NCBI GenBank assembly: GCA_025450095.1
Contig: JANWID010000326.1
Location: forward strand, 1-8,526
Reading direction: 5' to 3'
Source: Bacteroidia bacterium
GTDB lineage: Bacteria; Bacteroidota; Bacteroidia; AKYH767-A; OLB10
Length of the DNA stretch: 8,526 bases
This document shows positions 1-7,774 of the stretch, piece after piece. The position numbers were made by a program, and so were the translations under genes. Every line of letters begins with the position of its first letter. Positions within the stretch are counted from its first letter, which is position 1. The notes below the pieces were generated by a model. That model was not told the DNA's origin, ran no database searches, and saw only the letters and a program-made list of their open reading frames with translations.

Positions 1-3000
1 ATACCTCCCTTCAACACAATTTTTTCAAAGCCGAGTGATTTGCCTTTCCAGCGCAACCGCAATGCATTCATCAGTTCCTGTACTTCGGATGGTACAGGTC
101 CGAAACGATCACGCAGATTATTCAGGTATGTCTCCAGCTGATCGTCTCTTTCAAGGTCATCGATCTCCTTGTAAATGTTCAGTCTTTCGGTTATGTTGCT
201 GATGTATTCGGAAGGCAGAAGAATTTCCAGGTCGGTATCAATCTGGCAATCGCTTACGAACTCATGCTTTTCATCAGCAGGGAAAATATCCTTAAACTCA
301 GTTTCCTTTAGTTCGCGGATTGCTTCATCCAGGATTTTGTGATACATTTCGTAACCTATTTCCGAAATAAATCCACTCTGCTCACCTCCCAGCATATTGC
401 CAGCACCCCGTATATCAAGATCCCGCATAGCAACATTAAAACCGCTTCCCAGGTCAGAAAATTCCTCGATAGCACGTAACCGGCGTTTAGCCTCTGGCGT
501 TAGTACGCTGTAAGGAGGAGCCAGTAGGTAACAAAATGCTTTCTTGTTCGATCTTCCTACCCTGCCCCGCATTTGATGCAAATCACTCAGACCGAAATGT
601 TGCGCATGATTAATAATGATGGTGTTTGCATTGGAAATATCAATTCCCGACTCAACGATGGTAGTAGCGACCAGGACATCGGTATCTCCTTCAATAAAAT
701 CAAGCAACACTTTTTCCAGCTGCTCGCCTTCCATCTGGCCATGTCCGACACCTACCGACACGCCCGGGCAAAGTCTTTTCACCAATACGGAGATATCATG
801 GATATCCTGCACCCTGTTGTGAATAAAGAAAACCTGTCCACCACGTGAAACTTCGTAATTGATAGCTTCGCGGATCAGTTTTTCATTGAACATATGAACC
901 TCGGTTGTAACCGGGTAACGGTTCGGCGGAGGTGTATTGATCACCGAAAGATCCCGTGCGCCCATAAGTGAAAACTGGAGCGTACGTGGTATAGGTGTAG
1001 CCGTTAGTGTCAGTGTATCCACATTCACACGCAGTGCTTTCAGCTTTTCCTTGGATGCAACTCCGAATTTCTGTTCTTCATCAATAATCAACAAACCAAG
1101 ATCTTTGAATTTAATATCCTTGCTAAGCAAACGATGCGTTCCTATAATGATATCAATCTTGCCGTTCTTCAATTTATCGATGGTAACGGATTGCTGAGCG
1201 CTTGATTTGAAACGGTTCAGGTAATCAACTGTGCAGGGGTAATCCTTCAAACGGTCGGAAAATGTTTTATGATGCTGCAATGCCAGGATGGTGGTAGGCA
1301 CCAAAACAGCTACCTGCTTGCTGTCGTTCACTGCTTTGAAAGCGGCGCGTATTGCAACTTCCGTTTTGCCGAAACCCACATCACCACATATCAGCCGGTC
1401 CATGGGATAAGGTTTTTCCATATCTCTTTTGATATCGCCCGTGGATTTTATCTGGTCGGGAGTATCTTCATAAATGAAGGATGCTTCCAGTTCATTCTGG
1501 AGATAATTATCCGGAGCAAACCCGAATCCTTTCTGCGCTCTTCGTTTTGCATAAAGTGCAATAAGGTCCTTGGCAATATCCTTAACCCGTTTCTTTGTTT
1601 TTTGCTTCAGGTTGGCCCAGGCCTGTGAACCGAGTTTGTTCAGTTTTGGTACTGCACCATCTTTACCGGTGAAGCGCGCAATGCGATGCAGCGAATGAAT
1701 GCTCACATACAGGATGTCGTTATCTTTATATACTAACCTTATCGCTTCCTGGGTTTTGCCGTTTACATCCACTTTTTCAAGACCTGCGAATTTTCCGATA
1801 CCATGATCGATATGTGTTACAAAATCACCGGGTTTAAGACTGTACAACTCCTTCAGCGTCATCGCCTCATTCTTGTTGTAATTTTTTCGCAGGCGGTAAC
1901 GGTGATAACGGTCGAATATCTGGTGATCGGTATAACACGCCAGCTTCAGATCGTTATCGATAAAACCTTCGTGGAGTGAAAGCAATATTGGAGTGAAGGT
2001 TATATCCTTACCTGGTGGTCGTTCGGGAAGACTGATATCCTGGAAAATAGCATATATACGCTCAATTTGCTTTGCGGTATCGGCGAAAATCAGGTTGTGA
2101 AATTGTTTCTTTTCATTTTCCAGAAATGTCTTCGCAAGCAAATCAAAATTTTTGTTGAAAGCGGGTTGAGGACGCGAATTGAATTCGAGTGTTGCTGTAG
2201 GATTAAAATGCGCTTTATTTCCGGATTCAATTTTCCTGAATTTCTCAAGAAACGAAACAATTGTTTCAGGAGTGTCGAAATTATCTTCCGGCTTACCGGG
2301 AAGCAGGCCTGAGTCATCTGAGTGCTCCTCTGCAATTGCAGTCGCGCTGTTCTCATTCATGATCTTTAAACCTGCCTGCATAATGCTAAGGGAGTGTTCA
2401 AAATTTACGCACCAAATAATCGTTTCTTCATTAATGAATTCAAGAAACGACTGATGAGCTTCCTTAACCAGCTTCCCCTGTACATTCGGGATGATGGTAA
2501 TATGATTCATATTTTTTTCCGATAGCTGGGTTGCAGGATCGAAAACACGAATTGATTCAATGCGATCATCATTGAATTCCACACGATACGGCAATTCATT
2601 CGCAAATGAAAACACATCAAGAATTCCACCTCTCACGGCGAACTGTCCGGCTTCCAGAACAAAATCAGATCTTTCAAATTCATTCTCATTCAGGAAATCC
2701 ACCAGGAATTCTACTGATAACGGTTCGCCTACACGTGCTTCGACCGTATTCGATACCAGTGCCTTTTTAGTAACCACTTTTTCATGCATTGCTTCTGCAT
2801 AAGTGATCACGGGTAACGGCCTGGTATTTTTGCTTAGATGTGTGAGCACTTCGGCGCGAAGCAACACATTGCTGTTATCGAGATATGGAAATGCGTAAGG
2901 CTTTTTTAATGATGATGGAAAAAACAGCGCGGACCGATGGCCCAGGATATTCTCCAGGTCATTAAGAAAATATGCCGCATCCTCGCGTTCGGGTAAGATA

Positions 3001-3173
3001 AATATCATCCGCGCGGGATGCATCTCATACAATGCAGCGGCAATCAAGGCAGGCTGTGATCCTGACAAACCGGAAACACGAACTGTCTGGTGATTCGGGT
3101 CAGCTATAAACGACTGAAGGGCGCGCAGGTTAGCGCTCCCTTTATAAAGATTGAAAAAATAACTAAAATCCAC
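1..3173 (-). CDS. mfd: Transcription-repair coupling factor Mfd (3' end beyond window)
   Basis: ATP-dependent DNA translocase that pushes stalled RNA polymerase off damaged DNA and recruits UvrA to start nucleotide excision repair. About 1057 codons are visible; the family is about 1100-1150 residues, so only the last 60-90 are missing. Domains in order: UvrB-like N-terminal module with VRGG at about 180-183; RNA polymerase-interaction domain opening with KPGDFVTHIDHGIG from about residue 447; RecG-like translocase with Walker A GDVGFGKT (597-604), DEEQ box (698-701), TATPIPR and QMRGRVGR (867-874); C-terminal TRCF domain from about 960. All these blocks lie in one frame, so there is no frameshift. 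The start is a GTG at 3173, chosen because AAGGA sits about 6 nt upstream and an in-frame TAA lies 11 codons above; no ATG occurs near the N-terminus. It lies downstream of fbp on the same strand, across a 193-bp gap with no clear promoter, so read-through from fbp is possible. Identification is secure. Confidence 0.97.
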   Translation of the reverse strand, partial: MDFSYFFNLYKGSANLRALQSFIADPNHQTVRVSGLSGSQPALIAAALYEMHPARMIFILPEREDAAYFLNDLENILGHRSALFFPSSLKKPYAFPYLDNSNVLLRAEVLTHLSKNTRPLPVITYAEAMHEKVVTKKALVSNTVEARVGEPLSVEFLVDFLNENEFERSDFVLEAGQFAVRGGILDVFSFANELPYRVEFNDDRIESIRVFDPATQLSEKNMNHITIIPNVQGKLVKEAHQSFLEFINEETIIWCVNFEHSLSIMQAGLKIMNENSATAIAEEHSDDSGLLPGKPEDNFDTPETIVSFLEKFRKIESGNKAHFNPTATLEFNSRPQPAFNKNFDLLAKTFLENEKKQFHNLIFADTAKQIERIYAIFQDISLPERPPGKDITFTPILLSLHEGFIDNDLKLACYTDHQIFDRYHRYRLRKNYNKNEAMTLKELYSLKPGDFVTHIDHGIGKFAGLEKVDVNGKTQEAIRLVYKDNDILYVSIHSLHRIARFTGKDGAVPKLNKLGSQAWANLKQKTKKRVKDIAKDLIALYAKRRAQKGFGFAPDNYLQNELEASFIYEDTPDQIKSTGDIKRDMEKPYPMDRLICGDVGFGKTEVAIRAAFKAVNDSKQVAVLVPTTILALQHHKTFSDRLKDYPCTVDYLNRFKSSAQQSVTIDKLKNGKIDIIIGTHRLLSKDIKFKDLGLLIIDEEQKFGVASKEKLKALRVNVDTLTLTATPIPRTLQFSLMGARDLSVINTPPPNRYPVTTEVHMFNEKLIREAINYEVSRGGQVFFIHNRVQDIHDISVLVKRLCPGVSVGVGHGQMEGEQLEKVLLDFIEGDTDVLVATTIVESGIDISNANTIIINHAQHFGLSDLHQMRGRVGRSNKKAFCYLLAPPYSVLTPEAKRRLRAIEEFSDLGSGFNVAMRDLDIRGAGNMLGGEQSGFISEIGYEMYHKILDEAIRELKETEFKDIFPADEKHEFVSDCQIDTDLEILLPSEYISNITERLNIYKEIDDLERDDQLETYLNNLRDRFGPVPSEVQELMNALRLRWKGKSLGFEKIVLKGG

Positions 3174-3178
3174 TTTAT

Positions 3179-3185
3179 TCCTTAT
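3179..3185 (-). promoter_or_regulatory. Ribosome binding site of mfd
   Basis: Read on the minus strand this is AAGGAAT, with the AAGGA core about six bases before the GTG at 3173. A recognisable Shine-Dalgarno sequence is uncommon in Bacteroidota, and none is evident at the other starts here, so it is what decides for the GTG start of mfd. The site is seen directly; its function is inferred. Confidence 0.5.
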
Positions 3186-3191
3186 TACAAA

Positions 3192-3350
3192 GGAACACAG
3201 ATTTTATGAAAATGGAACAGAGATTAGACGGATTTAATTCTTCTGAAAAATAAATACGCACAAATCCCTGCCTGCCGTAGGCTGCTCTAGAGTATACAAG
3301 TAGCCATAAGCTAAATTCCTTCAGAAAATTATTTTTAAAATAAGGCAGGC
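3192..3350. repeat. Decayed intergenic repeat sequence between fbp and mfd
   Basis: This spacer codes for nothing I can support. It contains two imperfect tandem copies of a GGAACA(C/G)AGATT unit (3192-3205 and 3214-3227, offset 22 bp), followed by ATTAGACGGATTTAAT-like sequence and CACAAATCC. Further on is CCTGCCTGCCGTAGGC (3267-3282), with the inverted GGCAGGC at 3344-3350 matching GCCTGCC at 3270-3276. Both motif types resemble noncoding repeat families I recall from Bacteroidota genomes, but that is memory and not a search. The copies are degenerate, and the pairing is too weak and too far apart for a good intrinsic terminator. Confidence 0.4.
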
Positions 3351-3366
3351 ATGCGTGTTCCTTTTT

Positions 3367-4392
3367 TCAGGCGTGGGTGTACCGAAGCATAAAATCCTCA
3401 GTCAATTTCACCATTTCGCTGGAACCGATGAAAAGAGGAGTGCGCTGGTGCAATGAACCGGGTGTCAGCTCAAGGATCCGGTTAAATCCATCCGATGCTC
3501 TGCCACCTGCCTGCTCCACGATCCATGACAACGGATTGCATTCATAAATCAGGCGAAGTTTACCTTTCGGAGATTTGGCAGTGGCCGGGTACATGTAAAT
3601 TCCACCTTTAAGCAGGTTACGGTGAAAATCCGCTACCAGTGATCCGATATATCGTGATGAATAAGGTCTTTTCGTGGAAGTATCCTCAACCTGGCAATAT
3701 TTTATGTACTGCTTTACTCCATCCGGAAAATGAACATAATTTCCTTCATTGATAGAATAAATTGTTCCGGTCCTGGGAATTTTCATATCGGGATGCGACA
3801 GGCAAAACTCACCGATTGAAGGATCCAGTGTAAAACCGTTTACGCCACGACCGGTAGTATACACCAGCATCGTAGATGAACCAAAAATAACATAACCTGC
3901 AGCAACCTGCTCCGTTCCTTTTTGCAGAAAATCAGAAACCTGGATGGCACCGGTAAGGGATACCCGACGGTAAATAGAAAAAATAGTTCCGATGGATACA
4001 TTAACGTCGATGTTTGAAGAGCCATCGAGCGGATCAATACACACAACGTATTTTGCATTTTTGGAAACTTCATTTGAAATGGTCACCATTTCTTCATTCT
4101 CTTCCGATGCCACTGCGCAGCATTCACCTCCTGAACTCAATGCTGCTATGAATTGTTCGTTAGCAAAAACATCCAGTTTCTTTTGTTCTTCACCCTGAAC
4201 ATTCGATGTACCCATATCTCCCAGGATATCGACAAGACCGGCTTTATTCACTTCACGATTCACAATTTTAGAGGCAATACCAATATCTCTCAGTAGTCTC
4301 GATAATTCTCCCTTTGCATAGGGAAAATCCGACTGACGTTCGATTATAAATTGTCCAAGTGTAATTACACTTCGCGGCGATATGGGTTTCAT
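3367..4392 (-). CDS. fbp: Class I fructose-1,6-bisphosphatase
   Basis: Hydrolyses fructose 1,6-bisphosphate to fructose 6-phosphate and phosphate, the committed step of gluconeogenesis, in the cytosol with Mg2+. At 341 residues it has the full family length. Visible motifs: KKLDVFANE with the catalytic-loop Asp (D74), SEE (E97/E98), [10 protein letters not shown] (D120, D123) binding metal, [12 protein letters not shown] (247-258) at the substrate and subunit interface, and the family signature [13 protein letters not shown] with E284. The AMP-site segment KGELSRLL (27-34) and K114-Y115 match allosteric residues of the mammalian enzyme, so AMP inhibition is likely (inference). The ATG at 4392 gives an N-terminus that aligns naturally with the family; no Shine-Dalgarno is seen. 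The gene runs divergently from the glycosyltransferase operon, with its own candidate promoter at 4415-4445, and mfd follows on the same strand. Confidence 0.97.
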   Translation of the reverse strand: MKPISPRSVITLGQFIIERQSDFPYAKGELSRLLRDIGIASKIVNREVNKAGLVDILGDMGTSNVQGEEQKKLDVFANEQFIAALSSGGECCAVASEENEEMVTISNEVSKNAKYVVCIDPLDGSSNIDVNVSIGTIFSIYRRVSLTGAIQVSDFLQKGTEQVAAGYVIFGSSTMLVYTTGRGVNGFTLDPSIGEFCLSHPDMKIPRTGTIYSINEGNYVHFPDGVKQYIKYCQVEDTSTKRPYSSRYIGSLVADFHRNLLKGGIYMYPATAKSPKGKLRLIYECNPLSWIVEQAGGRASDGFNRILELTPGSLHQRTPLFIGSSEMVKLTEDFMLRYTHA

Positions 4393-4414
4393 TTGCAGGA
4401 AAGTTATGGGGCTG

Positions 4415-4445
4415 CAAATATCAGAAAAAATCAGCGGCTGTGAAA
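4415..4445 (-). promoter_or_regulatory. Candidate promoter of fbp
   Basis: On the minus strand a GATATTTG (4422-4415) matches the Bacteroidota -7 element TAnnTTTG except for its first base. It is preceded after 19 bases by TTTC (4445-4442), one base from the -33 TTTG. The implied start near 4408 leaves a leader of about 16 bases before the fbp ATG. The match is seen; promoter activity is inferred. Confidence 0.4.
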
Positions 4446-4446
4446 A

Positions 4447-4480
4447 CCGGGTGACACGTAGACAGTTAGCTACATCCCGG
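4447..4480. promoter_or_regulatory. Interrupted inverted repeat in the divergent intergenic region
   Basis: CCGGG (4447-4451) is the reverse complement of CCCGG (4476-4480), and nested inside it GTAG (4458-4461) is the reverse complement of CTAC (4470-4473), with an asymmetric internal loop. It sits immediately upstream of the candidate -33 element of fbp and about 40 bp upstream of that of the transferase operon. It could be an operator shared by both promoters, or chance pairing. There is no T-tract on either side, so it is not a standard terminator. Confidence 0.3.
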
Positions 4481-4518
4481 ACATATACAAAGCCCTGATT
4501 TAGCGCATTCCTGAAATA

Positions 4519-4550
4519 TTTCCGGCTGCATCAACACTTTTATAAATTTG
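4519..4550 (+). promoter_or_regulatory. Candidate promoter of the glycosyltransferase operon
   Basis: TAAATTTG (4543-4550) is an exact match to the Bacteroidota -7 consensus TAnnTTTG. It is preceded by TTTC (4519-4522) after a 20-base spacer. The predicted start is near 4557, giving a leader of about 20 bases to the ATG at 4577, which supports that start codon. The leader contains the palindrome GCTGCAGC (4565-4572). Confidence 0.55.
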
Positions 4551-4576
4551 CAACCGTTCCTGCTGCTGCAGCCTTT

Positions 4577-5728
4577 ATGACTACTAAAATCCCCGCTGTA
4601 CCGCGGATCATCGTTTCCGTAACCAGCGACCTCAGTACCGATCAGCGGGTACACCGGTCGTGCCTGGCACTGCAGAAGCAGGGATTCCAGGTGATGTTGG
4701 TGGGACGGAAATTACCAGGCAGTCCCCCGGTACCTGAACGATCATATCCCACTAAGCGTTTCAGGTTATGGTTTCATAAGGGCCCTTTCTTTTATGCAAA
4801 TTTCAACCTGCGTTTATTTTTTTATTTGCTTTCGCAGAAGGCCGATGCGCTTTTCGCCAACGACCTCGACACTTTACCTGCAAATTATTTGGTTACTAAA
4901 ATCAGGAACAGAAAACTGGTGTACGACAGCCATGAATATTATACTGGTGTTCCCGAACTGGAAAACCGTCCGTTTGTAAAGAGTATCTGGAAAATAATTG
5001 AGCGATGGATTTTTCCAAAACTTAAAACAATTATAACGGTGAATGATTCCATTGCGGATCTCTATGCAAAAGAATACGGAAAAAAAATCACCGTGATCCG
5101 GAATGTACCCATTCGGCCTGAAAATATTTCAATTAATTTTAACCGGCAACAAATTCGTGAGGAGCTTGGAATTCCAGTTGGAAAGAAGCTTGCAATCCTC
5201 CAGGGTTCGGGAATTAATATTCAACGTGGCAGTGAAGAAGCTGTTGAAGCCATGCGTTACCTTGACGACACCTGCCTGCTGATACTGGGTGGAGGTGATG
5301 TAATGTCTGTTCTGATGGAAACTGTAGATAAATACAAACTCGGGGAAAAAGTTTTTTTCAAACCACGGATGCCCTACCGTGAAATGATGCAGTTTACGAT
5401 GGCAAGCGATATCGGCCTGACACTCGATAAGGATACCAATCTGAATTACCGCTTCAGTCTGCCCAATAAAATATTTGATTACATTCATGCAGGAATACCT
5501 GTGCTGGCATCACGGCTTACGGAAGTTGAAAAAGTTATTACTACATATGATATCGGCACCTTTATCGATTCACACGAACCAGAGCATATTGCAAACAGGT
5601 TACACACTATTTTGAACGATACTGCATTGATAACACGTTGGAAATCCAATCTGAAACATGCAGCGGACGAACTGAACTGGGAGGAAGAATCCAAAAAATT
5701 TCCGGATATAATTCATGAGCTTGCCTGA
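4577..5728 (+). CDS. GT4-like glycosyltransferase, first gene of a two-gene operon
   Basis: Probable retaining GT-B fold glycosyltransferase transferring a sugar from a nucleotide donor to a glycan or lipid acceptor at the cytosolic face of the membrane; donor and acceptor cannot be told from sequence. It has 383 residues. The N-terminal Rossmann-like domain begins IIVSVTSDLSTDQRVHR (11-27), an acceptor-side motif common in this group, followed by FANDLDTLPA (93-102) and VYDSHEYYTG (115-124). The C-terminal donor domain shows LQGSGINIQRG (208-218), LLILGGGD (234-241) and SLPNKIFDYIHAGIPVLAS (294-312). In the E-x7-E donor motif of GT4 enzymes the second Glu is replaced by D301, and the first position appears to be F293, so the motif is not canonical. 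No signal peptide or membrane segment is evident; attachment would be peripheral. Its stop overlaps the start of the next transferase by 14 bp. Family confidence is high; specific function is unknown. Confidence 0.88.
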   Translation: MTTKIPAVPRIIVSVTSDLSTDQRVHRSCLALQKQGFQVMLVGRKLPGSPPVPERSYPTKRFRLWFHKGPFFYANFNLRLFFYLLSQKADALFANDLDTLPANYLVTKIRNRKLVYDSHEYYTGVPELENRPFVKSIWKIIERWIFPKLKTIITVNDSIADLYAKEYGKKITVIRNVPIRPENISINFNRQQIREELGIPVGKKLAILQGSGINIQRGSEEAVEAMRYLDDTCLLILGGGDVMSVLMETVDKYKLGEKVFFKPRMPYREMMQFTMASDIGLTLDKDTNLNYRFSLPNKIFDYIHAGIPVLASRLTEVEKVITTYDIGTFIDSHEPEHIANRLHTILNDTALITRWKSNLKHAADELNWEEESKKFPDIIHELA

Positions 5729-6869
5729 ACGTCATCTGCATATCATCAGCTTCGATGTACCGTTCCCTCCAAATTACGGTGGTGTAATCGATGTATATTT
5801 CAAGATCCGGGCTTTGCATGCTAAGGGTGTTAAAGTACATCTTCATTGCTTTCAATATGGTCGCGACAAGGCCAATGTGCTTTCGAAATATTGCGAGGTA
5901 GTTCATTATTACCAGCGAAATGTAGCCAAGTCGCAGTTGTTTATGAAACAACCTTACATCGTCATTTCCCGCACTTCCGATGAGCTGATGACTACTTTGC
6001 TCGAGGATGATTACCCCATCCTGTTTGAAGGTATTCACACCTGTAATATCCTGGCCGATGAGCGACTGAAAGACCGCGTTAAAGTGGTGCGAACACATAA
6101 CATCGAACACGATTATTATCAGAACCTGGCAAAAGTTGAAGCAAATATTTTTAAGAGATATTATTTCTACAATGAAGCAAACAAACTCCTGACCTATGAA
6201 TCCATTTTACAACATGCCCACATCATAGCTGCTATTTCACGGAACGATACTGCATATTTCGATAAACAATACGGGAACGCATTTTACATTCCGGCCTTTC
6301 ATTCCAATGAGCAGGTACATATAACTCCCGGTCGCGGTAACTTTACTTTTTACCATGGCAACCTGGCCATTGGTGAAAACAATGAAGCGGCATTGTATCT
6401 TGTGAATGAAATTTATAATCAACTGAAAGTTCCTCTGATCATTGCCGGTTCACGACCTACTGCGGACCTGAGAAATGCTGTTGCAAAGAAAAATCACATC
6501 ACACTGATCAGTGATCTTACCACCAAGCAGATCCACCAACTGATTAACGATGCGCATATAAACGTAATGCCCACTTTTCAACCGACCGGAATTAAATTGA
6601 AGCTACTCTCCGCACTTTATAACGGACGATTCGCGGTGGTTAACCCCATGATGGTAGAAAATACGGGACTGGAAATGCTTTGTGAAGTCGCATCAACCCC
6701 GCAGGAAACCCGGGAAAAAATTCTGAAGCTGATGGAAACTGATTTCCGATCGGGGGATATCCGCACCCGTGAGAAAGTGCTTTATGAAAATTTTTCGAAT
6801 ATTGTAAATATTCAAAAGTTACTCGACCTGATATTCTCTACGGGTAAAGGACTTTTTCCTCAGTTCTGA
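5715..6869 (+). CDS. GT-B fold glycosyltransferase, second gene of the operon
   Basis: A 384-residue probable glycosyltransferase of the GT4/GT1-like type, not detectably a close copy of its neighbour. The N-terminus ISFDVPFPPNYGG (11-23) has the proline- and glycine-rich loop typical of GT-B transferases. RTHNIEHDYY (126-135) occupies the middle of the N-domain. The donor domain contains FYHGNLAIGENNEA (212-225), PLIIAGSRP (240-248) and GIKLKLLSALYNGRF (292-306) followed by MVENTGLE (313-320). The last block resembles a Bacteroidota-specific group that I recall from annotated transferases; S299 stands where GT4 enzymes usually carry the second Glu of E-x7-E. The ATG at 5715 lies inside the end of the upstream gene (14-bp overlap), implying co-transcription and perhaps translational coupling. 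The two enzymes probably act in sequence on one glycan. Its 3' end overlaps convergent ftsE by 10 bp. Substrates are unknown. Confidence 0.87.
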   Translation: MSLPERHLHIISFDVPFPPNYGGVIDVYFKIRALHAKGVKVHLHCFQYGRDKANVLSKYCEVVHYYQRNVAKSQLFMKQPYIVISRTSDELMTTLLEDDYPILFEGIHTCNILADERLKDRVKVVRTHNIEHDYYQNLAKVEANIFKRYYFYNEANKLLTYESILQHAHIIAAISRNDTAYFDKQYGNAFYIPAFHSNEQVHITPGRGNFTFYHGNLAIGENNEAALYLVNEIYNQLKVPLIIAGSRPTADLRNAVAKKNHITLISDLTTKQIHQLINDAHINVMPTFQPTGIKLKLLSALYNGRFAVVNPMMVENTGLEMLCEVASTPQETREKILKLMETDFRSGDIRTREKVLYENFSNIVNIQKLLDLIFSTGKGLFPQF

Positions 6870-6875
6870 GACTGA
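6859..6875. other. Palindromic overlap of two convergent stop codons
   Basis: CTCAG (6859-6863) and CTGAG (6866-6870) are reverse complements around a TT centre. The plus-strand TGA of the transferase (6867-6869) and the minus-strand TGA of ftsE (6862-6860) fall on the two arms. A second pairing, TCAGT (6860-6864) with ACTGA (6871-6875), overlaps it. There is no T-run after it on either strand, so it does not look like a classical intrinsic terminator. Confidence 0.5.
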
Positions 6876-7549
6876 TCGTACACCTTACCCAATTCAAACT
6901 TCACGATCCGGGCCGGGTACTTTTCAATGAGGGAATAATTATGTGTAGCCATTACTACCGCCCTGCCATTCCTGCTGATCTCAAAGAATAAAATCATGAT
7001 CTCGTTCGAAGTTTCAGGGTCCAGATTACCACTGGGTTCATCGGCGAGGATCACATCGGGATCGTTGAGCAGTGCACGGGCGATAGCAAGGCGTTGTTGT
7101 TCGCCACCTGAAAGCTCATGTGGCATTTTAAAACCTTTGGTTCCGATGCCAACTTTGTTGAGCACCTCATTGATTCGCTCGTTTATTTTTTCAGAATCCT
7201 TCCAGCCAGTAGCTTTCAATACAAATTCCAGGTTTTCCTTCGCAGTCCGGTCCGACATTAATTGAAAATCCTGGAATACGATTCCAAGCTTTCGGCGAAG
7301 AAAGGGAATTTCCTTGTTTTTAATTTTCCGGAGGTTATAACCCGCAATCGAACCTTCACCCTGGGTAAGTCTGAGATCGCCATACAACACCTTAAGGAGG
7401 CTGCTTTTACCGCTGCCTGTTTTTCCAATAAGATAAACAAACTCTCCTTTATTTACATTCAGGTTAACGTTATTCAGGATCAGGTTTTTTTGCTGAAAAA
7501 TATTCACGTTTTCCAGGTTAATGATTTGTTCTTCGGTCATGGTTTGCAT
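6860..7549 (-). CDS. ftsE: Cell-division ABC transporter ATPase FtsE
   Basis: ATPase subunit that works with the membrane protein FtsX in a type VII (MacB-like) ABC complex, which in other bacteria couples divisome assembly to activation of peptidoglycan hydrolases. All nucleotide-binding motifs are intact in 229 residues: Walker A GKTGSGKSS (42-50), Q-loop VFQD (Q93), signature LSGGEQQR (146-153), Walker B VILADEP (166-172, with D170 and catalytic E171), D-loop GNLD (174-177) and H-loop H203. Length and motif wording fit FtsE better than the related LolD and MacB ATPases, though those are the main alternatives. The ATG at 7549 directly abuts the TAA of the upstream small gene; a second ATG three codons in (7540) is possible. 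No ftsX follows, because the gene ends against the convergent transferase; in Bacteroidota ftsX is generally located elsewhere (from memory). Transcribed with the small gene from the promoter at 7775-7806. Confidence 0.85.
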   Translation of the reverse strand: MQTMTEEQIINLENVNIFQQKNLILNNVNLNVNKGEFVYLIGKTGSGKSSLLKVLYGDLRLTQGEGSIAGYNLRKIKNKEIPFLRRKLGIVFQDFQLMSDRTAKENLEFVLKATGWKDSEKINERINEVLNKVGIGTKGFKMPHELSGGEQQRLAIARALLNDPDVILADEPSGNLDPETSNEIMILFFEISRNGRAVVMATHNYSLIEKYPARIVKFELGKVYDQSQN

Positions 7550-7753
7550 TTATAGTTCCAGCTTTAAAACTTTTCCGAATGGAATTTCGTTGATGATTGC
7601 AATTACTTTTTCTTCCTTACCACCTAATCCGCATTTCAGCAAGGCCTTTTCAGGTCGGTCGACCCGGAAATATGCAAGCAACGTGAAATTATCGTCACGA
7701 AGCTGCACGTAGTCGGGAATTTTTGCCTTGCCTTTAATCTTGAGGATGTACAT
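7550..7753 (-). CDS. Small uncharacterised protein co-transcribed with ftsE
   Basis: I do not recognise a named family. The protein has 67 residues counted from the ATG at 7753, with no signal peptide, membrane span or Cys/His metal cluster. It is basic (ten Lys, three Arg, nine acidic residues). It starts with strand-like segments YILKIKG (2-8), YVQLRD (15-20) and LLAYFRV (25-31), then a likely helix after DRPEKALLK (32-40) and a closing IINEIPFGKVLKL (53-65), so a small soluble alpha/beta fold is plausible. The reading frame could extend upstream to an ATG at 7768 or a TTG at 7786. I chose 7753 because the candidate promoter's -7 element overlaps the TTG, and its predicted start point lies about at 7768, leaving a 15-base leader. 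Its TAA is followed immediately by the ftsE ATG, so translation is probably coupled. Context suggests a role with FtsE, but that is inference only. Confidence 0.7.
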   Translation of the reverse strand: MYILKIKGKAKIPDYVQLRDDNFTLLAYFRVDRPEKALLKCGLGGKEEKVIAIINEIPFGKVLKLEL

Positions 7754-7774
7754 TCCGGGCAGGTTCATATGCCG

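Noticed and set aside
1269..1628. 119-codon plus-strand open frame
   Set aside because: Antisense to the mfd translocase domain, where the minus strand encodes Walker A and neighbouring conserved motifs; a shadow frame.
3270..3350. GCCTGCC/GGCAGGC pair as an intrinsic terminator of fbp
   Set aside because: The arms are 7 bp with a 67-base loop and no T-tract follows in the direction of fbp transcription, so it does not fit a rho-independent terminator.
4466..4654. 62-codon minus-strand open frame over the start of the first transferase
   Set aside because: It covers the operon promoter and start codon in antisense, and shows no conserved pattern despite its cysteines.
5607..6110. 167-codon open frame on the minus strand across the transferase junction
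   Set aside because: It lies wholly antisense to two well-supported transferase genes, has no promoter or ribosome site, and its translation shows no recognisable domain.
7262..7555. 97-codon plus-strand open frame
   Set aside because: Antisense to the N-terminal half of ftsE, including Walker A, and without any family resemblance.
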